A DNA stretch of 64,000 bases from Panopea generosa (GCA_029582155.1 CM055911.1:49870901-49934900), one strand, 5' to 3'; counted from the stretch's first letter, positions 21,349 to 34,445 are shown. The notes: generated by a model not told the origin, from the sequence alone. Numbers and translations are program-made.

Positions 21349-23125
21349 CGTGAGCGATTTATTGACATTGCTGTATTGCTTTCGCATCATAAGAAAGTAG
21401 GTCATGTTTACAATTCATTGCAGGTTACCATCATATTTTCCTAAAGATTTTGTTTCGATTTCATGGTCATCATAGATATAATAACAACATATATTCATTG
21501 TTTGATTGATTATATATGTTTAAATATTGCATTCTTTGTTTGGTTTAATTTTTTAATTAATAGGAAAACGTCAGTGTTGGCGGCATAATTGTGACATTCG
21601 AAAGTAGGTCATGTTTACAATTTGTAATAGAATTATTTAATCCAATCAATAATGATAATTCTATTTTGTAGAGAACCTCATGAGTTAAACTCTCATTATG
21701 TTTAGTCATTACAAGTTTTGTTGAAATTGATGCAGTAATTTTATTGAATCAAGGTCTGTGAGCACCTGACCATTTCTAGTAAGGAAGGACAGTAATGTAT
21801 AAACGTTGATAGGAAACTAGTCATGCCTACTATTCATGAGAAAGTATTCGTGAATATATACTTTAAGTATATTTATTTTTATAGAATACTTCCAGTGTTT
21901 ACAATTGATGCATATGCGTGAATGGAAAGAGCTTGAATAGTTATCTGCCGGTTGTCATCTCACATTTCTTGAAAATGCCTACAGGTTTGCAATTAGAGTG
22001 TCTTTATAAGATATGATAACCTAATGTTTCATGTTGAAATTGACCTGTTTATGTCTAAATATGTTCATATACGCTTTGTTTTGTTTTGGGTATTGCTATA
22101 CAGTACAGCAGGGAAAATTAATAATTACGACATTGCGTCATAAGAAAAAAGGTCATGTTTACATACAAAATTAGTTTTGCAAGCCAGTGTCGAATTCTTT
22201 ATTAAGTTTTAATACTTATATTTATTCAGCATTGTTGGGATAAATAATGTATATATTTTCACCCAATTTATTCTCATAGTGTATGGTCTTTGCGTCATGT
22301 TAAAACAATAAATTATGTTTAAACTAAACAACAATAATGTTCAGTATTGATTTGAGGCCATTTTATAATTTGGTAATTTAGGTCATTTTGTAACTGGTCA
22401 AAATTATTGGTCATTTCATAACCTGCCTTCATTAGAGAATGATTCAGTATAATTTTTTGAAATCATGCTGTTATATATTTTGTGGCAATTCTCATGCGAT
22501 TATAAGCATTCTGTATGGTCATCACATCATAAGAAAGTTAGTCGTATTTGCCATTTATACAGAAACTTAACTGCATTTCATTTGCAGATCAGAACAGGTC
22601 AGTGAGTGTCTGAACTCTTTATTCAGTTATAATGAAACTTATTCAGTATACTTTTATTAAATCATGCTGTTATATATCTTGTGATAATTCTCATGCGATT
22701 ATACGCATTCTGTATGGTCATCACTTCATACGAAAGTAAGTCGTGTTTACAATTTGTACAGAAATCTGACTGCATTTCATTTGTTGGTTCGTGAGTGTCT
22801 AAACTCTTCATTTAGTTATTATAATGGAACTTATTCAGTATATTCTTATAAAATCATGCTGTTACATTGTTAGTGGTAATTCTCGTGCGATTATACGCAT
22901 TCTGTATGGTCATCACTTCATACGAAAGTAAGTTTTGTTTACAATTTATACAGAAACTTCACTCATTTGCAAGTCAGTGGCTGTCTTAACTCTTTATTCA
23001 TTTATAATAATGGAATGTATTCAGTATTATTTCAATAAATCATGCTGTTATATGTTTTTGGCAATTCTCATGTCATTATATGCATTCTGTATGGTCATCA
23101 CATCATGGTTATTAATTGATACAGA
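21349..23125. repeat. tandem array of about 190-bp units
   Basis: The word TTCTGTATGGTCATCAC recurs at 22511, 22709, 22898 and 23087, a spacing of 189-198 bases, with CATACGAAAGTAAGTCGTGT and AAATCATGCTGTTA in each unit. Units further left (from 21360, 21590, 22138, 22286) are more diverged but keep CATCATAAGAAAGTAGGTCA. No coding signal. Confidence 0.75.
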
Positions 23126-24800
23126 AACTTGAATGTATTTGTCTCGATAATTATGGATCAGATGACCTGTATGAAAGGATGCATTGCCTGGTGAAATCTG
23201 GCTTATGAGGTAATATTCGATATGTTTTCAACTTAAAAATTGTACACCCAGGTTTATATTCTTTCGGCTACTGTGAACAAACATGTGGGAAGGCAGTAAC
23301 ACTGATTTAATTGATGTCTATGTTTTATGCTTAGATATGGCGCTCACAGAAAAATTCAAATTACATAAATTTGAATTGGTAATAAGTCAGCTCCTATTTA
23401 GCGAGTGTTAAATTGGAAACCTGTGAAGAGCATAACCTCTATTGGTTAACATATGACGAGAAAAGATGCTTTCAATTAAGGTGAATCAATGAAACACAGG
23501 GGAATACATATATGCGTTGTTTGTAACCATTATAATTAAATGTAAAATAAACAACACCTCAGAATATTATTTTTTTCAATTCTATATGATAACACATAGA
23601 GCTGGGTACCACTCATAAACAGCATATCGCAATATATTGGGATACAGTATGCCTAGTCTCGATACATAGTTTGATATATTCTTAACTCTTTTTTCTGTAC
23701 TTTTTTTATCTTATATATTTCAATGTTCAGAGAATTTCTGTTTTTATTTACTTCTCACGTTTTTGAAAATTTTGAAAAGATTAAATAATAAACTGTAGTA
23801 CTGAATTGATAATTATCAGAATTGTATATTACTAGGTACATAGTATTTACAGAGAAAGTTGAATTTTAAATCAATGAATTTGGGGAATTCCATCAGATAT
23901 GAGACGTCAATTTTGTGTTTCAAAACATCCCTAACATTTCATTATGCCATTGTATGATCTGCATATCACAACATTTGCCGCAATATGCTGTCCTTCTAAT
24001 TTTGCTACAATTACAAACCATGCTTCCATTCATTTATTCTTTTTTTTAATACAGTTTTTAATTAATAAAAAGCTTGCCAGTTTGCAGTGACCAACAGGTG
24101 AAAGCTTTGTAATTTGGGGTATTTGTACACAGTTAAGTCTAAATAACACATTGAGCAGCTTTTAAAAGATTATTTCTCAACAAAACATAATTAACTGTGT
24201 TAGAGCGTGAAATAGATTATATTGTCACGGAACCGTTTATTGTTGGGGGGTTTTTTTGCCAATTTTCTTTCGTTCTTTCTTTTTTCAATGCAAATCAAAA
24301 TTAAAGTCTGAATGTCAAACCGGTTTTATTTACGTAAATTTAGTATTTGTACTCGCATATTGAAAATTTTAAATGTGAAATCAAAGCTCTAGACCCAATA
24401 CTAGCTCGACGCGATTTTAAATAGAATACGTAAATAAGGCTATCGATCTCTCGATATTTGATCATTTAAATGGATTAAATGCTGTTTTTTCGGCTTTATT
24501 TTATAGGATATTGAATTATGCATACTCTACGTCTGTATTGCGGTACGGTCGATATGGATCCTGCCGAAACAATACGCATATTGTTCAGAAACGAACCGCA
24601 ATAAACCGGTATATTGGAACAGCCCTGGTTATGAAGTATTTTGTTTTCTTTACTTTCATTAATGATAGTGACAAAGCAATGTGTTTACTTCCTCTGCATT
24701 GAAAAGGACAAACACTGTCAGTGAGAGTAAATGTTCTAAGTGGCTAAGGTATGAAAGAAATATTAACCACACATATATTTGTTTTGGCCTTATTGTGGTT
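23126..24800. other. AT-rich, no gene seen
   Basis: There are CAGAGCTGGG-like and CAGGGCTGTTCC-like words near 23597 and (inverse) 24620 that resemble hAT ends but do not pair well or share an 8-base flank. Nothing else stands out. Confidence 0.5.
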
Positions 24801-24814
24801 AAATTATCAACCAT

Positions 24815-25520
24815 GATAATAAACTTCTTTGTAGGTCATTCGGTGTTACAGGTTGCTGTATACTAATGAGTAGGTTTGGGCATTGACCGGCACATGAAAA
24901 GGTTAGGCATTAAGGTTAGGTAGATTATAGAAGTCAAATATGGAGAGGAAAGAAATCAAACATGTATAAACATTGATTTGTCTCATTCTGTGTGGTCATC
25001 TGTTATAATAAGCTTCTTTTAATGTCATTTGGTGTTGCAGGTTGCTGTATAATAAAGATTAGGGTTAGGCATTGACCGGCACATGAAATGGTTAGGCATT
25101 AGGGTTAAAAAGAAGATAGTGCTCAAATATGAAAAGGAATTAAGGATAGGAAGAAGATAGGGATCAAATATGAAGAGCAAAGGAATCAAACATGTAAAAA
25201 CATTGATTTGTCTCATTCTGTGTGGTCATCTCGTTCGTCTCATTCTGTGTGATTGCTCCATGAAAATAAACTTCTTTGAAGGTCATTCGGTGTTACAGGT
25301 TGCTGTATACTTAAGATTAGGATTCGGCATTGACCGACACATGAAAGGGTTAGGCATTGGGGTTAGGAAGAGGAAAGGAATCAAACATGTATTATCATTG
25401 ATTTGTGTCATTCTGTGTGCTCATCTCATAAGAAACCTCTTCGAGGGACATTTGATGTTACTGGTTGCTGTAGACTAAAGATTATGGTTAGGATTGGTCA
25501 GCTTTCGTGAAAGGGTTAGG
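24815..25520. repeat. tandem array of about 190-250-bp units
   Basis: GGTGTTACAGGTTGCTGTAT recurs with slight change near 24842, 25031, 25287 and 25453, each followed by GGCATTGACCGGCACATGAA and CATTGATTTGTCTCATTCTG segments. The 102-codon plus frame and 63-codon minus frame here come from the repeat. Confidence 0.75.
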
Positions 25521-26220
25521 AATTACGTGTGAACTTGTGATTTCTCATTTTAGTGTTTGCAGGGGACTCTTCCATTAAAGATGAGTATGCTTTTAACTGA
25601 TATTATTACCTGTACACATTATCTTAATGTAGATTTCAATTTCTCGACAGTGTGCGCCTTTCAACCCAGTTGTTTTGCTTTTTGATTGAGGATGTTTTTG
25701 GCCAACTTTTCCATATATTCTTTTATTAAGGTAATGTCCTCCAAGTTTGTGGATAAAATAAAACAGTGTTGTAGAGCTATTGCAATTTTTCTGAGATGTT
25801 TATTTTACGTATATACAAAAAAAATGTGAGATTGTGCTTGTTCCGTATCAATGGTTAACAGCATTAAAAAGTAAGACATGTCCTCTGCCATAGAATTGTA
25901 TAGGGAATAAAAAGCTATATCTCGTTTTTAATTTATCTTCACTTCCATTCATTTTAGGAACACAAATCATAATTCTTACACTGCAGAATGAAATTGTCAT
26001 CAATACAATATTATTCCAAGAAATTTGTGTTTAAAATTGTTGAACTGCTTGTGATTTTAATATGTATAAACTGCAGCTAAAATAACGGCAAATTAAAATA
26101 AATTTTCTTTGAAACCTCAATACCTTTAATTTAATTAAGAGCATTGTGCGTGATCAAAACATGTTCAAACATCTAAGATTACATACAACTTACAGATTGC
26201 ATCATAATGGTCAATACCAG
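25521..26220. other. AT-rich, no gene seen
   Basis: No coding, RNA or repeat signal that I can support. Confidence 0.6.
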
Positions 26221-26224
26221 TATT

Positions 26225-26560
26225 TCCCCCTGTGGCGAGCGTATTACTATCAATCCTTGGTTCATGAGTTTGAATCCCCATCCAACTATTGTCTTCAAGA
26301 TGATTGATATATGACATAACGTCTCATTGTCACGTCTCTCACCGCTGATTCAAGTGGGAACGTTTTCCGTTACTTGCTGAGATGGGTGGGCGCGTCTCTC
26401 GCCGCTAATTGAAGTGGGAACATTATCCGTTACTTGCTGAGATGGGTGTACTCCAGTACTGGTTAACCTTCCAAGATCTCAGGAAAGAAAAGTTAGGCTA
26501 ACTGATCGTCTTTTAGCCCTAGATGGCATAGTAATGACTAAATATTCAAACAAACAAACA
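26225..26560 (+). mobile_element. SINE family D, near full length, with internal duplication
   Basis: A tRNA-like head with a B-box-like segment (GAGTTTGAATCCCCATCC) is followed by GATTGATATATGACATAACG and CACCGCTGATTCAAGTGGGA. A 63-base part of the body (CGTCTCTC to GAGATGGGTG) is present twice in tandem (near 26331 and 26392). The tail is CTAAATATTCAAACAAACAA. Relatives are at 19440, 40529 and 48030. Confidence 0.75.
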
Positions 26561-26914
26561 AATGGCACCTTGATATACGGTACATGTATATAAATGTATG
26601 TGAAAAATGCAATAACACACACAGCTTATGCTTTAAATGTTTAATTAAACCAGATTGGAAACCAATGTGTATATTTTGATTAAGACTGGCCTTACAGTTT
26701 GGTAAGGCTTTTTATCCACCATATAAAAGGATTTTTAATTTAATATAATATATATATTATTCGAAAACATGTACTGCTGTGAGTGTGTGTTACATGTTAC
26801 AAGAGTGTTTTAATCAATAATAGAAAATGGGATTAGTTTAAATACTTTTAACTTTTAATTTACATAATTTGATTTGGTAAATATTGAAGTCCAATATCTT
26901 AGTACAACATGATA

Positions 26915-26987
26915 TGCTTTTGTGGTGTAACTGGCAAACACATCTACACTTTTGTAGAAATTCTGGGTTCGAATCCCAGCATTTGCA
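26915..26987 (+). tRNA. tRNA-like sequence, probably a pseudo-tRNA or SINE head
   Basis: The T-arm is perfect (CTGGG, TTCGAAT, CCCAG) and a 5-bp anticodon stem TCTAC/GTAGA is present, with a GTGT/ACAC D-stem. The loop of the anticodon arm has six instead of seven bases, and the acceptor stem has three adjacent T-T mismatches. The length is canonical, but these defects argue against a working tRNA. No SINE body known from this window follows it. Confidence 0.35.
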
Positions 26988-27044
26988 AACAACATGGAAT
27001 AGAAGTGGCTTCAATATGGTGAAAAAGTTGTTTTTTAACCCTAT

Positions 27045-27700
27045 ACTTCATAAAGACGCATCCCGACGACCCTACCCCCCGCTTCATAATTACGCAACTG
27101 GACACCTTGTACGTGTCCTTCATAAAGACGCATTTGGACGCATGGTCTCATTCTCATAAAGACGCATTTCGACGCTCCCTATTTTCAATCACAAAAACAA
27201 CACCTTTTAATTTATTTCACCAATTTAAATCGCAAAAGAAACACATTTTAATTTATTTTTCAAGGACCGGATGTTTATGTTCGTGTAGCATTGCATTTCA
27301 CACAGTTAAATTATGCAAGACATCAGAGGTAAGAATTAAATATAGCGTCCAATCGTAAAAAGGGTCACATCAGTGATCACGCTAGGTCATCGAATTGTCC
27401 ATGCTTACGCGGGAATAACAAAAATATCCACATTTTCAATCGCTAAAACAATACATTTCAATTGATCAATGATCACGCGAATTCATTGCATTGTCCATAC
27501 TTACGCAAGAATAACAAAAATCTCCCAATTTCAATTGCAAAAACAATATGTTTCAATTTATTTTTCAATGACAGGTGTTAATATTCGTGTAGCATTGCAG
27601 TTCGTGTAGTAAAATTATGCATGACACCATAGGTTACATTTAAAAATACCGTCCAATCGTAAATACCCATGCCAGCGATCACGCGAGGTCATGGAATTTT
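27045..27700. repeat. diverged tandem repeat region
   Basis: CATAAAGACGCAT occurs three times (27050, 27121, 27156). Downstream, segments with AATTTATTTTTCAA, TTCGTGTAGCATTGCA, TTAAATTATGCAAGACA and CCGTCCAATCGTAAA recur about 310 bases apart (27240-27400 and 27550-27700), with a partial copy between them. Confidence 0.65.
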
Positions 27701-29035
27701 CCAGAAAGAAATAGGTCAACACTATTTTCCGAAAATGTACATCGGCATATTTTGATTTTTTTGAAAAATCATGCGTGCTGATTGTGATAATTGACACGGT
27801 AATAAATCATTGTTTGTTTTGATTGTGATTACAGGGATAGAACCATGTACGCTACCGTGGCTTACCGTTATGGTTTCGGGTGGTTAGAAGTTGGGGAGGG
27901 GGTGTCATAAATTATGTCAGTTTGCAGTTCGGCAATTTACCAAAGCCGTGATATATGTCCTGGGGGTATATGGACTAATCAAATGCACGCGCCAATATGC
28001 GACAATACTGGTTTTGTTTTCACAGCTGACACCCATGACCGGAATTTTTATACCATGAAGGGGCAATAAAACTATAAGGCGTCCCAGATCAGCATGATGT
28101 CTGCTGATCATTATAATAAGGTAATTATTTTTTTTAATTATCTGTTCGTCTGTGAAAGATCCCGTTCTAATTAATTTATAAATATTATACGCATTACCGA
28201 TTTAGATTAATTTTGAATTCATGTCCGATTCTAACTTTTGACTTTCTGATCTGATTTGATGACAGAAGCAATTTATTTACATACAAGTAGATCTACATGT
28301 AAAAATAATAGCATGAGGATTCTTTTTAAAAATGCGCAAGAAGGGAAAGTAATAAAACGTTTTTTCTCATAAGTAAAATTATAGCATGGTAATAGAACAC
28401 ATAAAAGAATAAGTAATTTCTATTTTTACCATTATACTAACTGATAAATTGTAACTAGACCTATCATTATTATAATTAAAACTTCCCCTATCTATTATTG
28501 TCGTTAATTATTCATAATAATGATTCTAATAATAAATATGCAGTAGTTGTATTAATTATAACTAAGGTATTGATAATTTATTATTAGTAGTAAAGGTAGT
28601 CCTTAATTATTATTGTAAATAATCTGTTTTGTCTGTTTAGTGATCTTATGTATGTTTTTGTCTTATTTCAGTTTGAAAGTTCGCACATAGCAGTCGGGAC
28701 CAAAACTTTCAGGAGGATTTGATATTTTTTAATTTAAATTTTGTGCTGCTTTTACCTGAAATGGAAAATTAACTCACAAATTCCACCAAAATTTAAAGAT
28801 TAAAAAATTGTACAACCATAACTGAACGCTCTTGCATATTTTGTATATAAATAAGTGTAGTAACATTAAATTTATGATACTTTTGGTAAAATAGTAAAAA
28901 ATTATATATCTATTTAACTATTCCTATTTTAATTATTTTATTAAGTTTATTTGTTTGAATTATATTACATATAGAAATATCATTGTAAAATATTGGTATG
29001 TATAAATTTGTGTCAAAATTAAAAATTAATTGAAA
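27701..29035. other. AT-rich, no gene seen
   Basis: 27835-28110 is GC-richer and has a 64-codon minus frame without recognised motif. The rest is AT-rich with many ATTATTA words. Confidence 0.5.
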
Positions 29036-29039
29036 TGAA

Positions 29040-29400
29040 AAGTCTTCTTGTTTTATATCCGTGTATCTTTGTATTCCATTGTCATAGAATTATTTTTTTT
29101 TATCATCGCAAAGATAATTCAATATTCAACAAAGTTTTGCACTGACATAACAAGTGTAAAATCAATATATCTTGCGGAAATATTAACTTTATAAGCGAGA
29201 TATATATAAACTAGAGTTGAATTTAAAGAAAAATAAAATGAAACAAAATCTTTTTAGTTTCTACCCATACATCTCATTATTCAATTGCCACAAAATAATA
29301 ATTTTTATATCACCAGAAAGAAAATTTTATTTGCAACAATATTTACATACACAAAAAATGTATAAAATCAATATTTCTTGCTGAAATAATGACTTTAATG
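29040..29400. repeat. diverged direct duplication of about 180 bases
   Basis: Two successive segments share AAAATCAATATATCTTGCGG / AAAATCAATATTTCTTGCTG and ATTCCATTGTCATAGAAT / ATTCAATTGCCACAAAAT in the same order. Confidence 0.55.
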
Positions 29401-30415
29401 AACTGGGTGTGCAATTAGCATGTATTTTTAAATATCCCCTATGGGAATGGTGCAGAAACCTTATCAGCTGGGTATTGGTTTATTGACATCTGTTTCCTTC
29501 TACCTGTATCTGTTAGGATAGGCAATGCTGCTATATCTCTATGAAGTAAAGAGTTAATGAAATTATTCTCTATTAAATATCTCTATAATTATACATACAT
29601 TACAACTAGATGTAAGAGAATCTGGACAAGAACTGAAGGAAACTTATGTCCAGATTGTATATTTTATTCTTTCAAACCTGTGTTACGCAGCCAGTCAAGG
29701 GAATGAGCAAAAGTGACCATGTGAGGTTGTTGCTTAATACAGGTTAATTTACAACATAAAAATGTGAAATAGAAACTATGATTGCTTGTGACATGTGGCT
29801 GCTTAATAAAGTTGGTCGCCTACACAGGTTTGGCTGTATTTGGATACTTCAGCTGCTAATTTGGGAATTTAAGTACATGTGTACAGTCATGCTTTTATGG
29901 TAACAATGTAAATATAGTATTCCTTGGTACATGGGAGATGGAGGTCCAAATAACTGACATGTCCAAAGACTTCTCTTAAATTGTTTTTCTAGTCCAGTGA
30001 CATTTCCAACTTTTTATCAATCCTGTCCAGATAAATACTTTAATAAGTCATTGTTTAACATTTAAACCACAAAACTCTACTTATGCTTGAATACAGCATG
30101 AATGTCTGGTGTTTAGAATTATACAAATGGCTCCTGCAGTGGCAGAGTTGTCCAAAATGGTGTTGTCAAATGACCACTTACTTCTCGCCACTTAGATTGT
30201 TGGTGAAATCCCCGCTCCGATGGACAGAAAACATTTCGTGTGAAAATTAGGAGGTAACTTGCAGAAGAATATTGGCTCTACTGAGATTTATTACTAGGTA
30301 TTCTAGGTTTGTTTTGACATTGGCGTTAAACCCTATTACAATAAATACTGACTATCGACACAGTGTAAATTAGCGTATAGTATAGTCTTTGTTTATGTTA
30401 CAGGGCAAGAAAAAT
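29401..30415. other. no gene seen
   Basis: Non-coding, moderately AT-rich, without repeats that I can place. Confidence 0.55.
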
Positions 30416-30418
30416 ATG

Positions 30419-30482
30419 CAGCCAGTCAACCCGGAACTTTTTGCTTACAAGGCAAATGCTCTACTGACTGAGCTAACCAGAC
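30419..30482 (-). tRNA. degraded tRNA-Thr(TGT)-like sequence
   Basis: On the minus strand GTCTGGTTAGCTCAGTCAGT is a standard start with A-box, followed by a GAGC D-stem and the anticodon arm TTTGC-CTTGTAA-GCAAA, whose anticodon would be TGT (Thr). The T-arm begins CCGGGTTGACT but does not close, so the 3' third is damaged. It is a tRNA pseudogene or the head of an old SINE. Confidence 0.4.
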
Positions 30483-30719
30483 TGCTGACATGTAATATTT
30501 GTCTCCTAACACTGTGACATATAAATTATGCAAAAACAAACTAATATTAGTAGAAAAAAGGTCCTGGAACATTTTGTGACCAGCACCCATTTATGATGAT
30601 ATAAATGTTTGTTTATGTTTGTATTATACGTGTATGTGTATTTTTAAAATATAAAACCCAGTTTTCATAACTTTTTAGGGTACCATTTTTAGGACTTCTG
30701 GCCAAAGGGCTTACTCGAT

Positions 30720-32400
30720 GGAGTGATTGACATTGAATAACTTGTCATGTGCATTTACAGTAAAACCAAAGTCTTTCATTCATTAATGTCATAGCTTTCT
30801 AATTCATTTTGAAAGTATGCTTGCTAACACTTGACATCTTTAGGGATGTTTCTACATACTTGGGGCAAAGGACACTTCACCATTGTTACAGTATGCAATG
30901 CCCATATATGATTATATTTAAATAGTTTTACATCATGGTTAAATATGTCGGTCTTTATTTACAATACCTTGAATATTGTAACTACGTTCTGATAAAAAAC
31001 AGATATAAATGCAAACCAACTCATTTCTTTGAAACATTTCCATATACTTTTACCTTGGTATTGTTGACATCTGCACTATTATTAGTCACGTTTGTTTATA
31101 TACTTTGATGTTAATGCGTTAAATAATTCTTTCTCAAACTGTATATGTGACCTTACTTTACATTTCTTTAAACAAACAACTTATCTTCTGGAAGCTTGTC
31201 TTTAACCGTACGACAGAATTTCCACTTACTGTAACAATATACAATACTCATATACGTTTACGTTTATGTATATTTTATATATTGGTGCAATAGGACAGCC
31301 TTGACATTGAACACAATGGATGTTCCAATTTGGTACTGAGAAAGAGTGCACATCCTTACAAAACAGTTTAATTCTTATAACAGTTCGAGATGTTGTTGTT
31401 CAGGAAATATAATCATCATTTGTTTATTGTTGTGTACATATGTTAATGTTTACGTTGTTTTATTAAATGTTTAAACTATCATCCCCATTACTTTACATTG
31501 TACTATCTTCCATGGGAGGAAGGCAAACTTAATCAGGCATGTAATAGGATACAACAATTTCAAGAAGACAATATTTCACTGAAACTCTGTAGTTATGCGG
31601 GTATTAAGATTATAGGTTCATTCTTCATATAACTCGTTGATGTACATTTATTATAACCTGTATTTTTATTTGTTGTTTCTGTACATGTAGGGTGAACCTG
31701 GAATCTTCATTCCTGTTGACATTGAATAACCATTCATGTGTTGTCAGTTATAAAACTAAAGTCGTACAAATATTCATGTCCATGTTTTTTTCTAATTCTG
31801 AAAGTCTGATAGCATATACTTGACGTTTCTTAAAATGTTTCAACATACTTGGGATAAAGACTAATTCGCCATGGTAAAGCCTTCTTGCTACCTGTAACAG
31901 TATGTAATGCCAATATATATGCTTACGTTTATATAGTTTTATATAACTGTGAAATATGTCAGACCTCATTTATACTACATTGAATATTCCAAATTTGTTG
32001 TAAGAAAAAGCACATAAAAATGCAACTAAACTCAATTCTTGGTACCAATTTTAACCTACTCTTGCTCAGATATTGTTGATACTTGTACCATTTATAAGTC
32101 ACTTGTGTATATATTTTGATGCCTATGTACCTTCCATCCATTTCCAATCTAGATGTGTCATTGCTTTGCATTGCTTTGAATGTTTTATTTTACTTTCAGA
32201 ACAGGGAATTGTCTTTTAACCTGCAACAGAATATTCCCATTTACTGTCACAATTAGAAATACTCATATATGTTTATATATTTTTTATACATTGGTGCAAT
32301 AGCACAGCATTCACAATGCAAAGAATACAATGGATGTTCCAACTTGGTACTATGATATATAATGTAACTTGTTTCAGAAATAAAGAATTTAACAAATTGT
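30720..32400. repeat. diverged tandem duplication with a period near 1 kb
   Basis: 30725-31450 and 31718-32400 share, in order, TTGACATTGAATAAC, a TAAAAC(C/T)AAAGTC segment, ACATACTTGGG, GTATG(C/T)AATGCC, TATATAGTTTTA, AATATGTC, a TTGTTGA(C/T)A segment and GGTGCAATAG(G/C)ACAGC. No coding signal in either copy. Confidence 0.7.
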
Positions 32401-32589
32401 CAAAATTTTGTTCTTCCGTGTATAACCCAATACCTACGAATGGTCCAGGTTGACTTTAACTCCCCATCCAACAGTGGACAAATTACATATATATTATCCA
32501 CAATGCAATCACTGTAAATTCTGTACTCACTGCTATAACAGATTGTAGCTTTTTCTTGTTCAGTATTTTTTAAGTGTGTTTGTGTAGAT

Positions 32590-33522
32590 TTGTTTTAGTA
32601 ACCTGGAGTAACCTTCAGTTACAAAAGACAAGTAATCTTCAGTTACCATTGACAAAGAAGGGTAACCAAGTAACCAGAAACAGGGACATGTTTTTTTCTT
32701 TCAAAATTTCTTAAATGATTTTGTAGATTTGCTGCAGAAACCTGGAGTAACCTTCAGTTACCAAAGACAAAGAAGGGTAACCAAGTAACCAGAAATAGAG
32801 ACATGTGCTTTTCAAAATTTCTTATATATGATTTTGTAGATTTGCTGTAGTAACCGGGAGTAACCTTCAGTTACCAAAGACAAAGAAGGGGTAACCAAGT
32901 TACCAGAAATAGAGACATGTGTTTTTCAAAACTTCTAATATATAATTTTGTAGATTTGCTGTAGTAACCTGGAGTAACCTTCAGTAACCAAAGACAAGTA
33001 ACCTCCAGTTAATATAGACAAAGAGGGGTAACCAAGTAACCAGAAATAGGGACATGTTTTTTTCTTTCAATGTATTTTAAATGATTTTGTAGATTTGCTG
33101 CAGTAACCTGGAATAACCTTCAGTTATCAAAGACAAAGAAGGGTAACCAAGTAATCAGAAATACAGACATATGTTTTTCAAAATTTCTTAAGTGATTTTT
33201 TAGATTTGCTGCAGTATCCTAAAGTAACATTCAGTTACCAAAGACAAAGAAGGGTAACCAAGTAACCAGAAATAGAGACATGTTTTTTTTCTTTCAATAT
33301 TTCTTAAATAACGATTCTGTAGATATGCTGCTGTAACCTGGAGTAACCTTCAGTTACCAAAAACAAAAATGGTAACCAAGTAATCAGAAATAGAGACATG
33401 TTTTTCCTCAATATTTCTTTTATAATGATTTTGTAGATATGCTGCAGTAATCTGAAGTAACTTTCAGTTACCATAGACAAAGAACGGTAACCAAGTAACC
33501 AGAAATAGAAAAATGTGTTTTT
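32590..33522. repeat. 117-bp TTACC-rich array, main part, left of an insertion
   Basis: About eight units with GATTTGCTGCAGTAACCTGG, CTTCAGTTACCAAAGACAAA, GGTAACCAAGTAACCAGAAA and a TTTTTCTTTCAATATTTCTT linker. The unit is the same as at 19641 and 21001. A hairpin-ended element sits in one linker at 33523. Confidence 0.9.
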
Positions 33523-34433
33523 TATGCTCCCCCAATTGGGGGAAGCATATAGTCGCCGCTTCGTCCGTCCGTCCGTCCGTCCGTCCGTCCGTGCGTCCAT
33601 CCGTGCGTCCAAAGTTCTTGTCCGCAGTATTTCTCTACAATCCCAGGTTGGAATTTTATGAAACTTGCTAGGGTGTATCATTACCAAGTGCAGGTGCGCA
33701 TATTGTCTTTGTGTTTCATTTCGGTGATTTTTTACAAAGTTATGGCCCTTTGATTCTGTCTGTGACCAAATTCTTCTCTGCGCTATTTCTCAACAACCCC
33801 AAGTTGGAATTCATCACTACCAAGTGCAGACACGCATATTGTCTTTGTGTTCCGGTTTGATGATTTTCATGGAGTTATGGCCCATCAGTTGAGTCTATGA
33901 CCAAATTATTGTCCGCGCTATTTCTCTACAACCCCAGGTTGGAATTTTATGAAACTTGCTAGGATGCATCACTACCAAGTGGAGATGCGTAAATTGTCTT
34001 TGTGTTGCGGTTTGATGATTTTTCATGGAGTTATTGCCCTTAGATTGAGTCTGTGACTATATTCTTGTCCGCGCTATTTCTCTACAACCTCAGGTTGGAA
34101 TTTTATGAAATTTACTTGGATGCATCATTACTAAGTGCCACTACGCATATTGTCTTTGTGTTCCAGTTCAATGATTTTTGAAGGAGTTATGGCCCTTTGA
34201 TTCTTTCTGTGACTTAATTCTTGTCCGCGATATTTCTCTACAACCCCATGTTGGAATTTTATGAAACTTGCTAGGATGCATCATAATGACCTATTTCAAA
34301 GTATGTTGTACAATGTATTATATCACGAAATAAAAAATAATGTATTGACTTCTCTTTAGAACTCTCACACAACTTCCCCCGTTCAATATCAGTACCATAT
34401 GGTACAGAGTCAAACACTCGCTTGGGGGAGCAT
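33523..34433 (-). mobile_element. hairpin-ended interspersed element nested in the 117-bp array
   Basis: It begins with the palindrome TATGCTCCCCCAATTGGGGG AAGCATA, followed by GTCGCCGCTTCGTCCGTCC and a CCGT tract, then five diverged units of about 165 bases (TGTCCGCGCTATTTCTCTAC, AGGTTGGAATTTTATGAAAC, ACCAAGTGCAGATGCGCATA, TGGAGTTATGGCCC), and ends GCTTGGGGGAGCAT. The order hairpin, GCGAC, (CCGT)n, tandem units is the mirror of the element at 660-2039. The linker of the host array continues on both sides. No protein is encoded. Confidence 0.7.
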
Positions 34434-34445
34434 CCAACGGTTCAA

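Noticed and set aside
23597..24627. Possible hAT element with AGAGCTGGG and inverse CAGGGCTGTTCC ends
   Set aside because: The ends pair poorly, the 8-base flanks differ, and no transposase is present between them.
27917..28111. 64-codon minus frame in a GC-richer patch
   Set aside because: No recognisable motif and no splice context; it may be an old repeat, but there is no second copy in the window.
33304..33687. 127-codon minus frame with an RTDGRTDGRT tract
   Set aside because: It crosses the boundary between the 117-bp array and the nested hairpin element; the RTDG part is the (CCGT)n tract. A chimera of two repeats, not a gene.
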